A stretch of DNA of 64,000 bases from Tenericutes bacterium MO-XQ (lineage in GTDB: Bacteria > Bacillota_I > Bacilli_A > Acholeplasmatales > Acholeplasmataceae). The stretch lies in NCBI GenBank assembly GCA_002838185.1, contig CP017948.1:1178001-1242000 (forward strand). Direction: 5' to 3'. Of the stretch, positions 7,138 through 15,465 are shown piece by piece (position 1 is the stretch's first letter; every line of letters starts with the position of its first letter). The position numbers were made by a program, and so were the translations under genes. The notes beneath the pieces were generated by a model, which saw nothing but the letters and a program-made list of their open reading frames with translations, searched no databases and was not told where the DNA came from.

Positions 7138-8445
7138 ATGAACAAGAAGTTACTAAAAAATAGAAATTACATGTTATTAGTTATCGGTAATTTCATTTCG
7201 CTTTTAGGAAGCAATATTCAACAATTTGTATTATCTTTATATGTATTATCTATAACCGGATCAGCTACACTCTTTGCGTCTATGTTAGCTATTTCAATTT
7301 TACCTAGAATATTGCTTTCACCAGTAGCTGGAGTCTTTGGTGACTGGTTTGATAAGAAAAAAGCAATCATCACTTTAGATATTGCAAATGCGATTATCTT
7401 ATTTGGTTTTGCAGGTATATTATTTTATCAAGGAAATGCATCAATATTTATTATTTATATTCTCGTCATTATATTAGAGATAACCGAAGTATTCTTTCAC
7501 TCAGCAATGTCTGTCGTTTTACCTACTGTAGTAGATAAAGAAGAATATTTAGAGGCAAATTCTTTAAGAGTGATGTTAGTATCTTTTGGTCAACTTATGG
7601 GACCTATATTAGGTGCAATCTTATTTAGTTCCTTTGGATTACTCATAGCTGTTGTTATCAATGCTTTAAGTTTCTTTTTCTCAGCTATTAGTGAGATGTT
7701 TATTCAATTACCAAAAAAAGAAGATAAAAAACATAAGCTATCAGTTAAAAAATTTAAAGAAGATTTTATTTCAGGACTTCACATCATTAGAGATTCAAAA
7801 GTGCTTAAGATTATCGTTTCATTAGCAATCATCGTTAATTTCAGTGCAGCACCATTGTTTTCTGTCGGTATTACTTTCTTAATTAAAGAAGTACTCATGC
7901 AATCTGATTTTAAACTTGGGTTTTTACACACCATATTATCGTTATCTATGATCATATCACCAATGTTATTAACTAAGAAACTTAAAAAAATGCAATTTGG
8001 TGATGCAATGATCAAATTATTCTTAGGTACGGGCATCTTAATTGTACTCATATCTCTAAGTGTTCAAAGTCAGATATTTAGTTTATATCAAGGTAATGTA
8101 TCATATGGCATCGTCTTACTATTATGCTTTTTAATTGGTATGCTAGTCACTGCAATAAACGTCTCTGTTGGTACATTAATGCAAAAGACAGTACCTTTAG
8201 AATTTATGGGTAGAGCATCTACAACACTAAGTTTGTTTGCAACTATTTCAGTTCCACTTGGACAAATGCTTTTTGGTTATCTTTATGATATAATAAATCC
8301 AGGTATAGTAATCATACTTAATGGCTTAATTATCGTTATTGCTATCGCAATATATTATCATAGATTGCGTGAAATTGATAATGAAGAAAAAGGTTACATA
8401 AAAAAAGTTTCTATAGAAAGAAGTGTAATGGCTAATGAAGTTTAA
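7138..8445 (+). CDS. MFS efflux transporter
   Basis: 435 residues, about 12 hydrophobic segments in two halves. The loop after segment 2 reads GVFGDWFDKKKAI, the MFS motif A (GxxxDrxxrr). It resembles the drug/macrolide efflux branch of the major facilitator superfamily. RBS AAAGGAG at 7124-7130. The last 11 bases overlap the start of the ArsR-like gene, so the two are translationally coupled. Substrate unknown; the operon organisation suggests an inducible exporter controlled by the regulator it is coupled to. Confidence 0.85.
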   Translation: MNKKLLKNRNYMLLVIGNFISLLGSNIQQFVLSLYVLSITGSATLFASMLAISILPRILLSPVAGVFGDWFDKKKAIITLDIANAIILFGFAGILFYQGNASIFIIYILVIILEITEVFFHSAMSVVLPTVVDKEEYLEANSLRVMLVSFGQLMGPILGAILFSSFGLLIAVVINALSFFFSAISEMFIQLPKKEDKKHKLSVKKFKEDFISGLHIIRDSKVLKIIVSLAIIVNFSAAPLFSVGITFLIKEVLMQSDFKLGFLHTILSLSMIISPMLLTKKLKKMQFGDAMIKLFLGTGILIVLISLSVQSQIFSLYQGNVSYGIVLLLCFLIGMLVTAINVSVGTLMQKTVPLEFMGRASTTLSLFATISVPLGQMLFGYLYDIINPGIVIILNGLIIVIAIAIYYHRLREIDNEEKGYIKKVSIERSVMANEV

Positions 8446-9499
8446 ATTTAATGCAGATGTAAGTAGAATTTATGATTATTTATTATTTCCTAGAATTTAT
8501 TATGCTCATGATGAAGAAGATGATGAAGGACTTTTAGAACAAGTAGTTGACGAAAATTATCTTTCATTTATTAATAAAATGAGCTCAGATTTAGCACCGT
8601 TTGATAATGAGATTGGACAATACTATCAAAAAGGTGTATATGCTCAATATGAGTTTTGCAATATCTTATTGCATGCATTTAAGATCTATGATTATCATAG
8701 TGAACATGAGTATTTAAATGATTTAATGCAAATGGATGATAACGAGTTTAGAAATGAAATCATCAAATCATTACTTTCAATGGAAGCAGAACTTAATGAA
8801 AGTGAGTTAAATCAATCTAATGCTATTAAGTATATTAATGGATTAAAAATAGATCCAGCAAACAAATGGAATCTATTGATGATGGTTCAAAATCCTAAAG
8901 AGCACTTGCAAAATTTCATCAATTTGTTACGCAAGATTCAGCCATATTTTGATCAATATTATCAAAAAACATTACCTATGATGATGAGCACTGGAGAAAG
9001 ATTATCAAAAATGCTCTCCGGAAAAGATACAAATGAAGTTTTTAAAGGGATTACAAAAAATTCTATTAATTATGATTTTTCAGGTTTTGATGAGTGCTTT
9101 TTATACATTTCATCTGTATTCCCATACTCTTTAAGATTTATTAGTTCTGAGGAATGTAGATTTGTATGGGGCATGTATATGGAAAAATCATTTGAGAAAA
9201 TACAAGAATTACATGAAAATAAGATGATTCAAAGAGTTAAAATATTTAAATCACTTGGTGATCAAACACGTTATGAAACTTTAAAACTACTTGCCCAAGG
9301 TGTGACTTCAATAAAAGATATCGCTAGTCAGTTAGATGTTTCAAGTGCTACTATTTCATATCACATTAACGAATTTTTAACGAGTGGTGTTGTGATTATT
9401 AGTAGAGATAAAAATAAAAAAGCTGGTTATATCATTGATCATAAGCGTATAGAAGAAGTTATTGAAAACTTAAAAAAGGATATGAATTTTCCAAAATAA
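8435..9499 (+). CDS. ArsR-family winged-helix regulator with large N-terminal domain
   Basis: 354 residues. The C-terminal 80 are an ArsR-type winged helix (RVKIFKSLGDQTRYETLKLL, then the recognition region SSATISYHINEF, about 265-340). The first 250 residues are a mostly helical, acidic domain I cannot assign, rich in Asp/Glu and aromatic residues and probably the effector-sensing part. There is no obvious CxC metal site. It is coupled to the MFS transporter and likely represses the operon by binding the palindromes at 6786-6967. Its stop codon abuts a terminator arm split by the second IS copy. Confidence 0.8.
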   Translation: MKFKFNADVSRIYDYLLFPRIYYAHDEEDDEGLLEQVVDENYLSFINKMSSDLAPFDNEIGQYYQKGVYAQYEFCNILLHAFKIYDYHSEHEYLNDLMQMDDNEFRNEIIKSLLSMEAELNESELNQSNAIKYINGLKIDPANKWNLLMMVQNPKEHLQNFINLLRKIQPYFDQYYQKTLPMMMSTGERLSKMLSGKDTNEVFKGITKNSINYDFSGFDECFLYISSVFPYSLRFISSEECRFVWGMYMEKSFEKIQELHENKMIQRVKIFKSLGDQTRYETLKLLAQGVTSIKDIASQLDVSSATISYHINEFLTSGVVIISRDKNKKAGYIIDHKRIEEVIENLKKDMNFPK

Positions 9500-9511
9500 A
9501 AAGCACATGAT
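9498..9511 (+). terminator. Left arm of a second convergent terminator split by an IS
   Basis: AAAAAGCAC (9498-9506) followed by ATGAT (9507-9511). The partner ATGAT plus GTGCTTTTTTTT is at 10871-10887. Removing the IS and one ATGAT restores AAAAAGCAC-ATGAT-GTGCTTTTT between the ArsR-like gene and the convergent gene at 10886. Confidence 0.8.
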
Positions 9512-9520
9512 TGAAATGAT

Positions 9521-9564
9521 AAGATGTTAGTAGACACACAAAAAAGTCTACTAGCATCTTTTTT
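9521..9564 (+). terminator. Inward-facing terminator inside IS copy 2
   Basis: AAGATGTTAGTAGAC (9521-9535) pairs with GTCTACTAGCATCTT (9546-9560), one mismatch, followed by TTTT. It would end transcripts entering from the ArsR-like gene, replacing the host terminator the insertion destroyed. Confidence 0.75.
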
Positions 9565-9593
9565 ATGTTTAAATATAAAGGGAGGTATTGAAG

Positions 9594-9977
9594 ATGGGAA
9601 GACCAAAAGGAACACCTAACAGAAAGCCTATGAGATACTTTACTAAAGATGAGAAATATGAATATGTGAAAATGATTATTGAAGGTGAGATCAGTTTAAC
9701 ACAACTATCGAAGAACAACGATTTATCTTTAGGTATGTTATCCACTTGGGTAAAGAGATATCAGGAAGGAGGTATTGAAGCGCTCGAAAATAAAAGAAAG
9801 CCTGGCAATCCACTGTCGAAGTATCTAAGGAGAAAGTCACTCACACCTACGGAACAACTTGAATATGAGAATATGAAATTAAAGATAGAAAATGAACGCT
9901 TAAAAAAAGGATACTCCACAGAGGAGGTGATGGTCATAAGACGAAAAAGATCATCCAAAAAGAATACGAAATCATAA
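9594..9977 (+). CDS. IS3-family transposase OrfA (copy 2)
   Basis: Identical to the product of 4962-5345: N-terminal helix-turn-helix and C-terminal short coiled-coil. GGGAGG sits about 8 bases before ATG 9594. OrfA ends in ...KKNTKS; the -1 frame is open through this end and leads into OrfB, so the run AAAAAG near 9955-9960 is the probable frameshift site. Confidence 0.9.
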   Translation: MGRPKGTPNRKPMRYFTKDEKYEYVKMIIEGEISLTQLSKNNDLSLGMLSTWVKRYQEGGIEALENKRKPGNPLSKYLRRKSLTPTEQLEYENMKLKIENERLKKGYSTEEVMVIRRKRSSKKNTKS

Positions 9978-10021
9978 AATTATTAAGTAATAATTATAAT
10001 GTTAAAGGATTATGTCGTTAT

Positions 10022-10834
10022 ATGGAAGTATCGAGATCTGGTTATTACAAATGGATAAAAAGAAAAGGCCAGTTAAACCAATATGAAATCAATAGAAAAG
10101 ACTTAACTGCACTACTTATTGAAATGCATGAAAAACATTCTACATGGGGATATAGACATCTAGCTGATCAAATTAGAAAAGAAACTGGATGGATATTTTC
10201 AGACCTCTTAGCACACAGGTGCTGTAAAGCTGCAGGGATTAGATCAACAGCAAGAAAACATTACAACCCACCAGGTGAAGAGCATGAAATTTATCCCAAT
10301 CTTATTGGGAAGAACTTCACAGCATCGAGACCCTTCGAAAAAGTCTGTACAGATACCACAAGTTTTTATCATAAAAGTATCAAATATGATTGGAACATCT
10401 ATCTTGATCTATACAACAATGAAATCATAAGTTATGATTTAAGGATAAGCAAATCAGGACATGGTGCGAAAAATCATTATAGTGCGTTAAAACGCTTCTT
10501 AAAAACTAAAGAAAAAAGAGGATATAAAAGCCAGGTAACGATTCTCCACTCGGACCAAGGCGCAATATATACCTCCAGAGCATTTAATGCTCACTTTGAT
10601 TCTACCATAAAACGTTCAATGTCGCGTATAGCAACACCAACAGATAATCCAGTTTTAGAATCAATTAATGGTTGGATTAAAGATGAACTGATGATTGATT
10701 TTAATATGAAATACAGCGAAGATATACAACAAACGATCAAAGATTATGTTAAATACTATAACGAAACAAGAACAGCTTATGCCCTAAAATACAAAAGCCC
10801 AGTTCAATATCGAACTGAGCAATTATTTAACTAA
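10022..10834 (+). CDS. IS3-family transposase OrfB (copy 2)
   Basis: Catalytic half, identical to 4105-4917, with the three acidic residues in CTDTTSF, HSDQGAI and VLESINGW. The frame is open upstream of ATG 10022 back into orfA, so the active product is most likely the OrfAB frameshift fusion and the ATG start a minor product. A hairpin, GCCCAGTTC/GAACTGAGC, sits at its 3' end and may help end the transposase mRNA. Confidence 0.93.
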   Translation: MEVSRSGYYKWIKRKGQLNQYEINRKDLTALLIEMHEKHSTWGYRHLADQIRKETGWIFSDLLAHRCCKAAGIRSTARKHYNPPGEEHEIYPNLIGKNFTASRPFEKVCTDTTSFYHKSIKYDWNIYLDLYNNEIISYDLRISKSGHGAKNHYSALKRFLKTKEKRGYKSQVTILHSDQGAIYTSRAFNAHFDSTIKRSMSRIATPTDNPVLESINGWIKDELMIDFNMKYSEDIQQTIKDYVKYYNETRTAYALKYKSPVQYRTEQLFN

Positions 10835-10870
10835 TGTTTTTTTAGTGTCTACAAACTCTTTACTATTTCA

Positions 10871-10887
10871 ATGATGTGCTTTTTTTT
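10871..10887 (-). terminator. Right arm of the second split convergent terminator
   Basis: ATGAT target duplicate plus GTGC and a run of T; partner of 9498-9511. It overlaps the last codon region of the convergent gene ending at 10886. Confidence 0.75.
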
Positions 10888-11548
10888 ATATATGAAACCT
10901 TCTTTTAAATTCTTCTCTAGAGTTTTTTGACGGTAAGAATATCATACCTAATAGTGTAATAGCTGAATAACTAAAACAAACAATTGATGGCCATAAGATT
11001 TCTAATACATCTAGTAAAATTAATAAACCAGGAACTAATCCAATAACGGTTATGATAGATAAAGATGCAAAATAGTCAAACCATTTCTTTCTATTTGTAA
11101 TGATAAGAATAGTAAGTACAAAAATCGTAGAAGCGATTGCTAATGGAAAGACAATACCAACCGCCCAGCTATGATCTCTTAGTGATAGACTAATTAACAC
11201 GACCACTAAGATTGTAGCAATCATAATTTTAGTAAATTTCGATGCCCAAAAATTAGGATTTACCAATATAGCTAATAAAACTATGGTATAAATGTTGGTT
11301 GCTGAAACAATTAACGACCATGTAAGTGGAACACCACTCACATAATCAATAGCTAGAGAAACCATAACACTTATGATATTTAAGAATATGAATAGTCTAT
11401 AGAAAAAATTGGATTTTGGTTTTTTTGAAGCTTCTTTGAACTTATAAGTGGATTGATCATCTTTATCAATTTCTAAATCACCATCACAAAACATACAATG
11501 TTCTAAATCGGTATCATAATGAATTTTACATGTTTTACAATATCTCAT
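10886..11548 (-). CDS. Zinc-ribbon membrane protein (DUF6320-like)
   Basis: About 220 residues. An N-terminal zinc-ribbon (CKTCKIHYD... then CMFCDGD; two CxxC pairs within the first 25 residues), a polar linker, then about six hydrophobic segments. I start at the second ATG of an ATGATG pair (11548), six bases after AAGGAGG; a longer frame upstream has no ribosome site. It overlaps the end of the acyltransferase gene by 14 bases, so the two are coupled. This pairing with an alcohol-acetyltransferase-like protein is familiar from other Firmicutes, but the joint function is unknown to me. Confidence 0.7.
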   Translation of the reverse strand: MRYCKTCKIHYDTDLEHCMFCDGDLEIDKDDQSTYKFKEASKKPKSNFFYRLFIFLNIISVMVSLAIDYVSGVPLTWSLIVSATNIYTIVLLAILVNPNFWASKFTKIMIATILVVVLISLSLRDHSWAVGIVFPLAIASTIFVLTILIITNRKKWFDYFASLSIITVIGLVPGLLILLDVLEILWPSIVCFSYSAITLLGMIFLPSKNSREEFKRRFHI

Positions 11549-12815
11549 CATAATCCTCCTTATAGTTTGTATCTGCAACAACTTCTAATCCTTCATCAAC
11601 GAGCATTTTTGTAAAATAACTCATGATACTTAAGTCCTTCAAAGGAGAACTTAGAATGATATTTGTATGTTCCTTAAGGGAGATTAATGTCATTGCTATG
11701 CCATATCCTGCATTGACAAAGTCAGCATCAACAATTTTTTCTTCTAAATCTTTTGGTAATTTACAAATACCTAAATTAGATATAGAACAACTGTTTATGC
11801 TTTCACCTAAAAGATTATATCCAACTTTAAAGGCTATTTGTTTTAAGATCAGTGGTAAAGTTCTAATCCATGCATTTTTTTCAAAGCCAACAAGTGCATT
11901 GATTCTACCGTGAAGCTTGTGTTTATCTAATTGATCTTCAAAATATGATTTTGTAAGTTTTAACATTTCTTCAAATGTCCAGTCGTTTTTCTCACTTGTA
12001 TAGGTAGATTTTATATATAATGTAAAGTTACGTAATGTAATTGAATCAAAATATGGTCTCAAGTTTACAGGAATAAATATTTTCAATGGTTTTTTATGAC
12101 CAACAAAATCTACTGTTTCCTTATATATGCTATATGCGAGAAGTGCAGTTACATATTGTGTCACAGTTACATGATACTTATTTTTAACAATATCAATCAT
12201 AGCTTTAGTATTAAGTCTAATTTTATAAACTAAAACCCAATGTTGATGGAATTTTTCTCCTGACAAATGATAAGCTTTTTCTTCTTTAAGATTGAGTTTA
12301 TTATTTTTATCATAATTGGAGACAAAGTTATCTTCACTTTCTTTTTTAGAATAAGGAAGTTCACTTAAGATAAGGTGTTCGTGTTCTAGTTTAAACCCTC
12401 TCAATTTAAAATATTGGAAAACAATGGACTTTAAGAATTGTAAAGCACCAGTTCCATCTGATATCGCATGAAATGTTTCTAAAGTGATTTTATTATCTAA
12501 GTAGTATACTTTAAACATATAACCACTATTTCTAATAGATTTAAAGTATTTACAAACTTGTGCAGGTTCTTCCTCAACTTCAAAATGTCTATGATTTTCT
12601 GAAAAATAATTCCAGAATAAACCATTTTTCATTTGTACTGCAAATGTTTCAAAACGTGGAAGTATTTTATTGACTGCCTGTTCAAGTATTTCTGAATCTA
12701 CGACTTCATCGATATAAAAAGACAAACGAAAAACATTGCTTCGATCATCTTTAGATACAGCTGGAAAAATTTTTGCTGCATTATCAAGTTTGTACCAGTA
12801 TTTTCTTTTTTTCAA
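11535..12815 (-). CDS. Condensation-domain-like / alcohol acetyltransferase family protein
   Basis: 426 residues with the HxxxDG catalytic motif in FHAISDGTGALQF (about residue 114), characteristic of CoA-dependent acyltransferases and NRPS condensation domains. A second region (PVNLRPYFDS, about 255) matches the solvent-channel part of such enzymes. There are no carrier protein or NRPS modules around it, so a stand-alone acyl transfer to an alcohol, sugar or lipid is likely. It is first in a two-gene unit with the zinc-ribbon membrane protein, which may place the reaction at the membrane. Substrate unknown. Confidence 0.7.
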   Translation of the reverse strand: MKKRKYWYKLDNAAKIFPAVSKDDRSNVFRLSFYIDEVVDSEILEQAVNKILPRFETFAVQMKNGLFWNYFSENHRHFEVEEEPAQVCKYFKSIRNSGYMFKVYYLDNKITLETFHAISDGTGALQFLKSIVFQYFKLRGFKLEHEHLILSELPYSKKESEDNFVSNYDKNNKLNLKEEKAYHLSGEKFHQHWVLVYKIRLNTKAMIDIVKNKYHVTVTQYVTALLAYSIYKETVDFVGHKKPLKIFIPVNLRPYFDSITLRNFTLYIKSTYTSEKNDWTFEEMLKLTKSYFEDQLDKHKLHGRINALVGFEKNAWIRTLPLILKQIAFKVGYNLLGESINSCSISNLGICKLPKDLEEKIVDADFVNAGYGIAMTLISLKEHTNIILSSPLKDLSIMSYFTKMLVDEGLEVVADTNYKEDYDEIL

Positions 12816-13024
12816 TGTATCACACCCTGTTTCAATATATAGTGTCTACTTACATTATACACTTTTTTTCGTATTTATTTCAGAATAAAGATAATAGATT
12901 AGACAAAAATAGCTGTAATATTTATAAAAAAAAGTGGTAAACTATATATAAGATTAACATCCTGTATGACACAAACAACTATTGATTTTTCAAATGATTA
13001 TGTTTTTGTTAATAAGGAGGTCCT

Positions 13025-13645
13025 ATGATACATCTATTTGAAAAGGGAGTCAACAATAAGACTTTGGTCTTACTTCATGGTGATGGTGGAAACGAACATG
13101 ATTTACTATCAGTTGCACATATGATAGATCCACAAGCAAATATTTTAAGTTTGCGTGGCAGTATAATTGAATATGGTATGCCAAGATTTTACAAAAGAAA
13201 ATCGATTAATCAATTTGATCATGAGAGCATGGTTGAAGAAACGCATAATATCAGAGATTTCATTGACGATTGTGCAAGAACATATAGATTTGACCGAGAT
13301 TTAGTTACTGTTATTGGATATTCTCATGGAGCTAATATTGCGACATGCATACTTTTTCATTTCGAAAAAGCTTTTCATAAAGCTATATTGTTTCATCCTA
13401 TGGTTCCTTTAAGACATATCAATCTTCCTAATCTAAATCATACTAAAGTTTTTATTGGTGCTGGAAGATTTGATTCATTGATGCCTGAACATGAAGTAGA
13501 AGAACTCACTCAAATGTTTGAAAGTGCAAATGCTGATGTAGATGTTTTTTGGACAGATTATGGACATCAATTAAGTAAAGAAGAAATAAACGCATCAAGC
13601 AAATGGTATAACGAAGTGGAGGTAGTTTATGATGATGAGTTATGA
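13025..13645 (+). CDS. Alpha/beta-hydrolase, carboxylesterase/phospholipase type
   Basis: 206 residues. Oxyanion-hole strand LVLLHGDGGNEHD (about 15), nucleophile elbow GYSHG with Ser near residue 99, Asp in GAGRFDSLMP (about 155) and His in DYGHQLS (about 181): a complete catalytic triad in family order. It resembles the MhqD/YtpA-like carboxylesterases of Bacilli. RBS AAGGAGG just before ATG 13025. Ends in TGA inside the start of the next gene (17-base overlap), so the two are coupled. Confidence 0.85.
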   Translation: MIHLFEKGVNNKTLVLLHGDGGNEHDLLSVAHMIDPQANILSLRGSIIEYGMPRFYKRKSINQFDHESMVEETHNIRDFIDDCARTYRFDRDLVTVIGYSHGANIATCILFHFEKAFHKAILFHPMVPLRHINLPNLNHTKVFIGAGRFDSLMPEHEVEELTQMFESANADVDVFWTDYGHQLSKEEINASSKWYNEVEVVYDDEL

Positions 13646-13919
13646 AGTGACAGATAAAGATTTAAAAGAAGCGGAAACGAGACATATAGAGTCATTAGAT
13701 CCTTTTATATTGAAAGTTTTTCCTGCAAAAGAAAAGAAAAAATACGTTTTGTTGACGTATATTATTAAACTATTTAAAAAAGGTGTAAAGTATACAGAAA
13801 AAGAAATAAATGAAATTTTAAAACCTGTATATGAAGATTATGTAATCATAAGGAGATACTTAGTTGATTATCAATTTTTAGATAGATTAGACAATGGCAA
13901 AGCATACTGGGTCAAATAA
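13629..13919 (+). CDS. DUF2087-family protein
   Basis: 96 residues. The pattern FPAKEKKKYVLLTYIIKLF, then YTEKEINEIL, then IRRYLVDYQFLDR, is the DUF2087 signature, a winged-helix-like fold often attached to regulators. It probably binds nucleic acid; target unknown. Start at ATG 13629 after GTGGAGG (13616-13622); in-frame ATGs follow at once, so the exact start is uncertain by two codons. Second gene of a unit with the esterase. Confidence 0.75.
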   Translation: MMMSYEVTDKDLKEAETRHIESLDPFILKVFPAKEKKKYVLLTYIIKLFKKGVKYTEKEINEILKPVYEDYVIIRRYLVDYQFLDRLDNGKAYWVK

Positions 13920-13923
13920 AAAA

Positions 13924-13934
13924 GGGTTAAGTAC
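13924..13934 (+). terminator. Left arm of a third convergent terminator split by an IS
   Basis: GGGTTAAGTAC pairs over all 11 positions (one G-T wobble) with GTACTTAGCCC at 15455-15465, across the IS. Read toward lower coordinates the stem ends in TTTTTT, so this was the amidase-operon terminator and probably also served the DUF2087 gene. Confidence 0.7.
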
Positions 13935-13945
13935 TAATTAAAATG

Positions 13946-14000
13946 GAACCTATAAAATAGACACTTTGAAAAAAGGAAGCTATTTTTAGGTTCTTTTTTT
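13946..14000 (+). terminator. Inward-facing terminator at the left end of the second-type IS
   Basis: GAACCTATAAAATAG (13946-13960) pairs with CTATTTTTAGGTTC (13980-13993), one bulge, then seven T. The left inverted repeat forms one arm, so the IS end itself is a terminator for incoming transcripts. Confidence 0.75.
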
Positions 14001-14028
14001 GTATACTAATAAAGAGAGGTGATGAACA

Positions 14029-14466
14029 ATGAGTAAAAAACTATTCACAGAGCAAGAAATAGAGATATTAAAACAAAACAAGTATGTAAAACGAGTTGGA
14101 TCAAAAGGAATAACATACAGCGATGAACTCAAACAGTTCGCAATAGCAAAATCAGAAGAAGGATTTCTGAGCACTGAAATATTTGAGATGGCAGGATTTG
14201 ATCTAACAATTATTGGTCGAACAAGAGCACAAAAAGCGTTAGATAGATGGAAAATAGCATATAAAAAATCTGGAATAATGGGACTACAAGACACGCGAAA
14301 AGGATTATCAGGGAGACCATTGGAAAGAGAATTAAGCCTAGAAGAGCAACTAGAACGAAAAGAAGCTAGGATTAAGTTTTTGGAGGTACAACTAGATTTC
14401 CAAAAAAAGTTAGACATGATAGAAAGGGGCGTGTATACACCCAAAAGCAAGAAAAAACACAAATAA
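14029..14466 (+). CDS. IS3-family transposase OrfA (second type)
   Basis: 145 residues: a helix-turn-helix region (about 35-85, containing FAIAKSEEGFLSTEIFEMAG and RAQKALDRWK) and a C-terminal charged coiled-coil (LEEQLERKEARIKFLEVQLD). RBS GAGAGGTGATG before ATG 14029. It ends in a lysine-rich tail over the run AAGAAAAAACAC, a good -1 frameshift site; the -1 frame is open into OrfB. Confidence 0.9.
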   Translation: MSKKLFTEQEIEILKQNKYVKRVGSKGITYSDELKQFAIAKSEEGFLSTEIFEMAGFDLTIIGRTRAQKALDRWKIAYKKSGIMGLQDTRKGLSGRPLERELSLEEQLERKEARIKFLEVQLDFQKKLDMIERGVYTPKSKKKHK

Positions 14467-14513
14467 TCTATGAATTAATCAAAGAAATCATCGATGAGAA
14501 TGGTTACACAAGA

Positions 14514-15401
14514 ATGGTTACATTCTTATGTGATGAAGCTGAGGTATCTAGAAGTGGATATTACAATTATTTCAGTCCTAAAGCAATTAAACGAAGAGAA
14601 ATCCGTGAGGAAGAGGATCAAGCCTTACTAGATTTAATTATTGAAGTATACAAGTTTAAAGGTTACAAGAAAGGATCAAGAGAAATCAAGGATTTTCTCT
14701 TAAACGAATATGGAATCATCATGAATCGTAAAAGAATACAACGAGTCATGAGAAAATACGAGATTATTTGTCCGATTAGAAAGGCCAATCCATATAAAAG
14801 AATGGCTAAAAGTATAAAAGGTCATCATATACATGAAGACCATGTGATGCGTAATTTCAAACCAGGAAGACCATTCGCAGTTCTTTTAACAGACATAACA
14901 TATTTCAGTTTTGGGAGAAAGAACAGACGAGGATTCCTGTCAGCAATCAAGGATAGCCAAACAGGGGAAATAGTCGCAAGAGCAGCATCAACATCGCTTA
15001 GAATGGATTTCGTGATGGAAACGCTAGATAACCTAACAAAGCATCCATTATTTGACGAGAACAATGATATGATCATTCATTCAGATCAAGGAAGTCATTA
15101 TGCATCAAATGACTTTGGAGACTTTCTTAGTAGGTACAAAATAACACAATCCATGTCACGTCGCGGGAATTGTTGGGACAACGCTCCAATAGAATCTTTC
15201 TTTGGAACGTACAAAGATCATGTAGATCTGAGTGATTGTGAAACAATCGAACAAGCATTAGTGAAGATAGATCATTTTCTGGACTATTACAACAACTATA
15301 AACCACAAAGAAAATTGGATAGATTACCACCTATCAAATACAGAGATTTACTAATAACAAAACAAAAAGGTGAAATTCCTCTAAAGGAATCTACACCTTA
15401 A
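14514..15401 (+). CDS. IS3-family transposase OrfB (second type)
   Basis: 295 residues as drawn from its internal ATG; the frame is open upstream into orfA, so the product is probably an OrfAB fusion. Catalytic residues: Asp in LLTDITYFS, Asp in IIHSDQGSHY, Glu in NAPIESFFGTYK. An HTH_21-like region is near the N terminus (KGYKKGSREIKDFL). Complete and apparently functional. Confidence 0.93.
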   Translation: MVTFLCDEAEVSRSGYYNYFSPKAIKRREIREEEDQALLDLIIEVYKFKGYKKGSREIKDFLLNEYGIIMNRKRIQRVMRKYEIICPIRKANPYKRMAKSIKGHHIHEDHVMRNFKPGRPFAVLLTDITYFSFGRKNRRGFLSAIKDSQTGEIVARAASTSLRMDFVMETLDNLTKHPLFDENNDMIIHSDQGSHYASNDFGDFLSRYKITQSMSRRGNCWDNAPIESFFGTYKDHVDLSDCETIEQALVKIDHFLDYYNNYKPQRKLDRLPPIKYRDLLITKQKGEIPLKESTP

Positions 15402-15454
15402 TTAATATTACTGCCTTTTTTTAAAGTGTCCTTGACATTGGGTCCACTTTAAAT

Positions 15455-15465
15455 GTACTTAGCCC
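15455..15465 (-). terminator. Right arm of the third split convergent terminator
   Basis: GTACTTAGCCC, partner of 13924-13934; it contains the amidase stop codon (TAA on the minus strand, 15459-15461). Confidence 0.65.

Larger units (their letters stand above)
9512..10870 (+). mobile_element. IS3-family insertion sequence, copy 2 (1359 bp)
   Basis: Same element as 4069-5427 in the opposite orientation. Ends are TGAAAT...ATTTCA, and the flanking direct repeat is ATGAT (9507-9511, 10871-10875), different from the CTAG of copy 1, so these are independent insertions. Both encoded proteins are identical to those of copy 1, indicating recent movement. Confidence 0.92.
13944..15448 (+). mobile_element. 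IS3-family insertion sequence, second type (about 1.5 kb)
   Basis: Terminal inverted repeats of about 33 bp start TGGAACC on the left and TGGACCC on the right (reverse complement) and share GACACTTT and AAAAAAGG. The left end is 13944. The right end is 15446, or 15448 if TTAAA on both sides is the target duplication. Two ORFs are in the IS3 arrangement. Located in the loop of the terminator between the DUF2087 gene and the amidase. Confidence 0.85.

Noticed and set aside
4069..10870. Composite transposon formed by the two identical IS copies
   Set aside because: Each copy has its own target duplication (CTAG and ATGAT) and its own reconstituted hairpin, so they are separate insertions.
4056..10887. 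AAAAAGCAC/GTGCTTTTT as extended ends of the IS itself
   Set aside because: The bases between that stem and the TGAAAT ends differ between copies (CTAG or ATGAT) and form direct repeats, and the same stem occurs as an intact terminator at 50881 without an IS.
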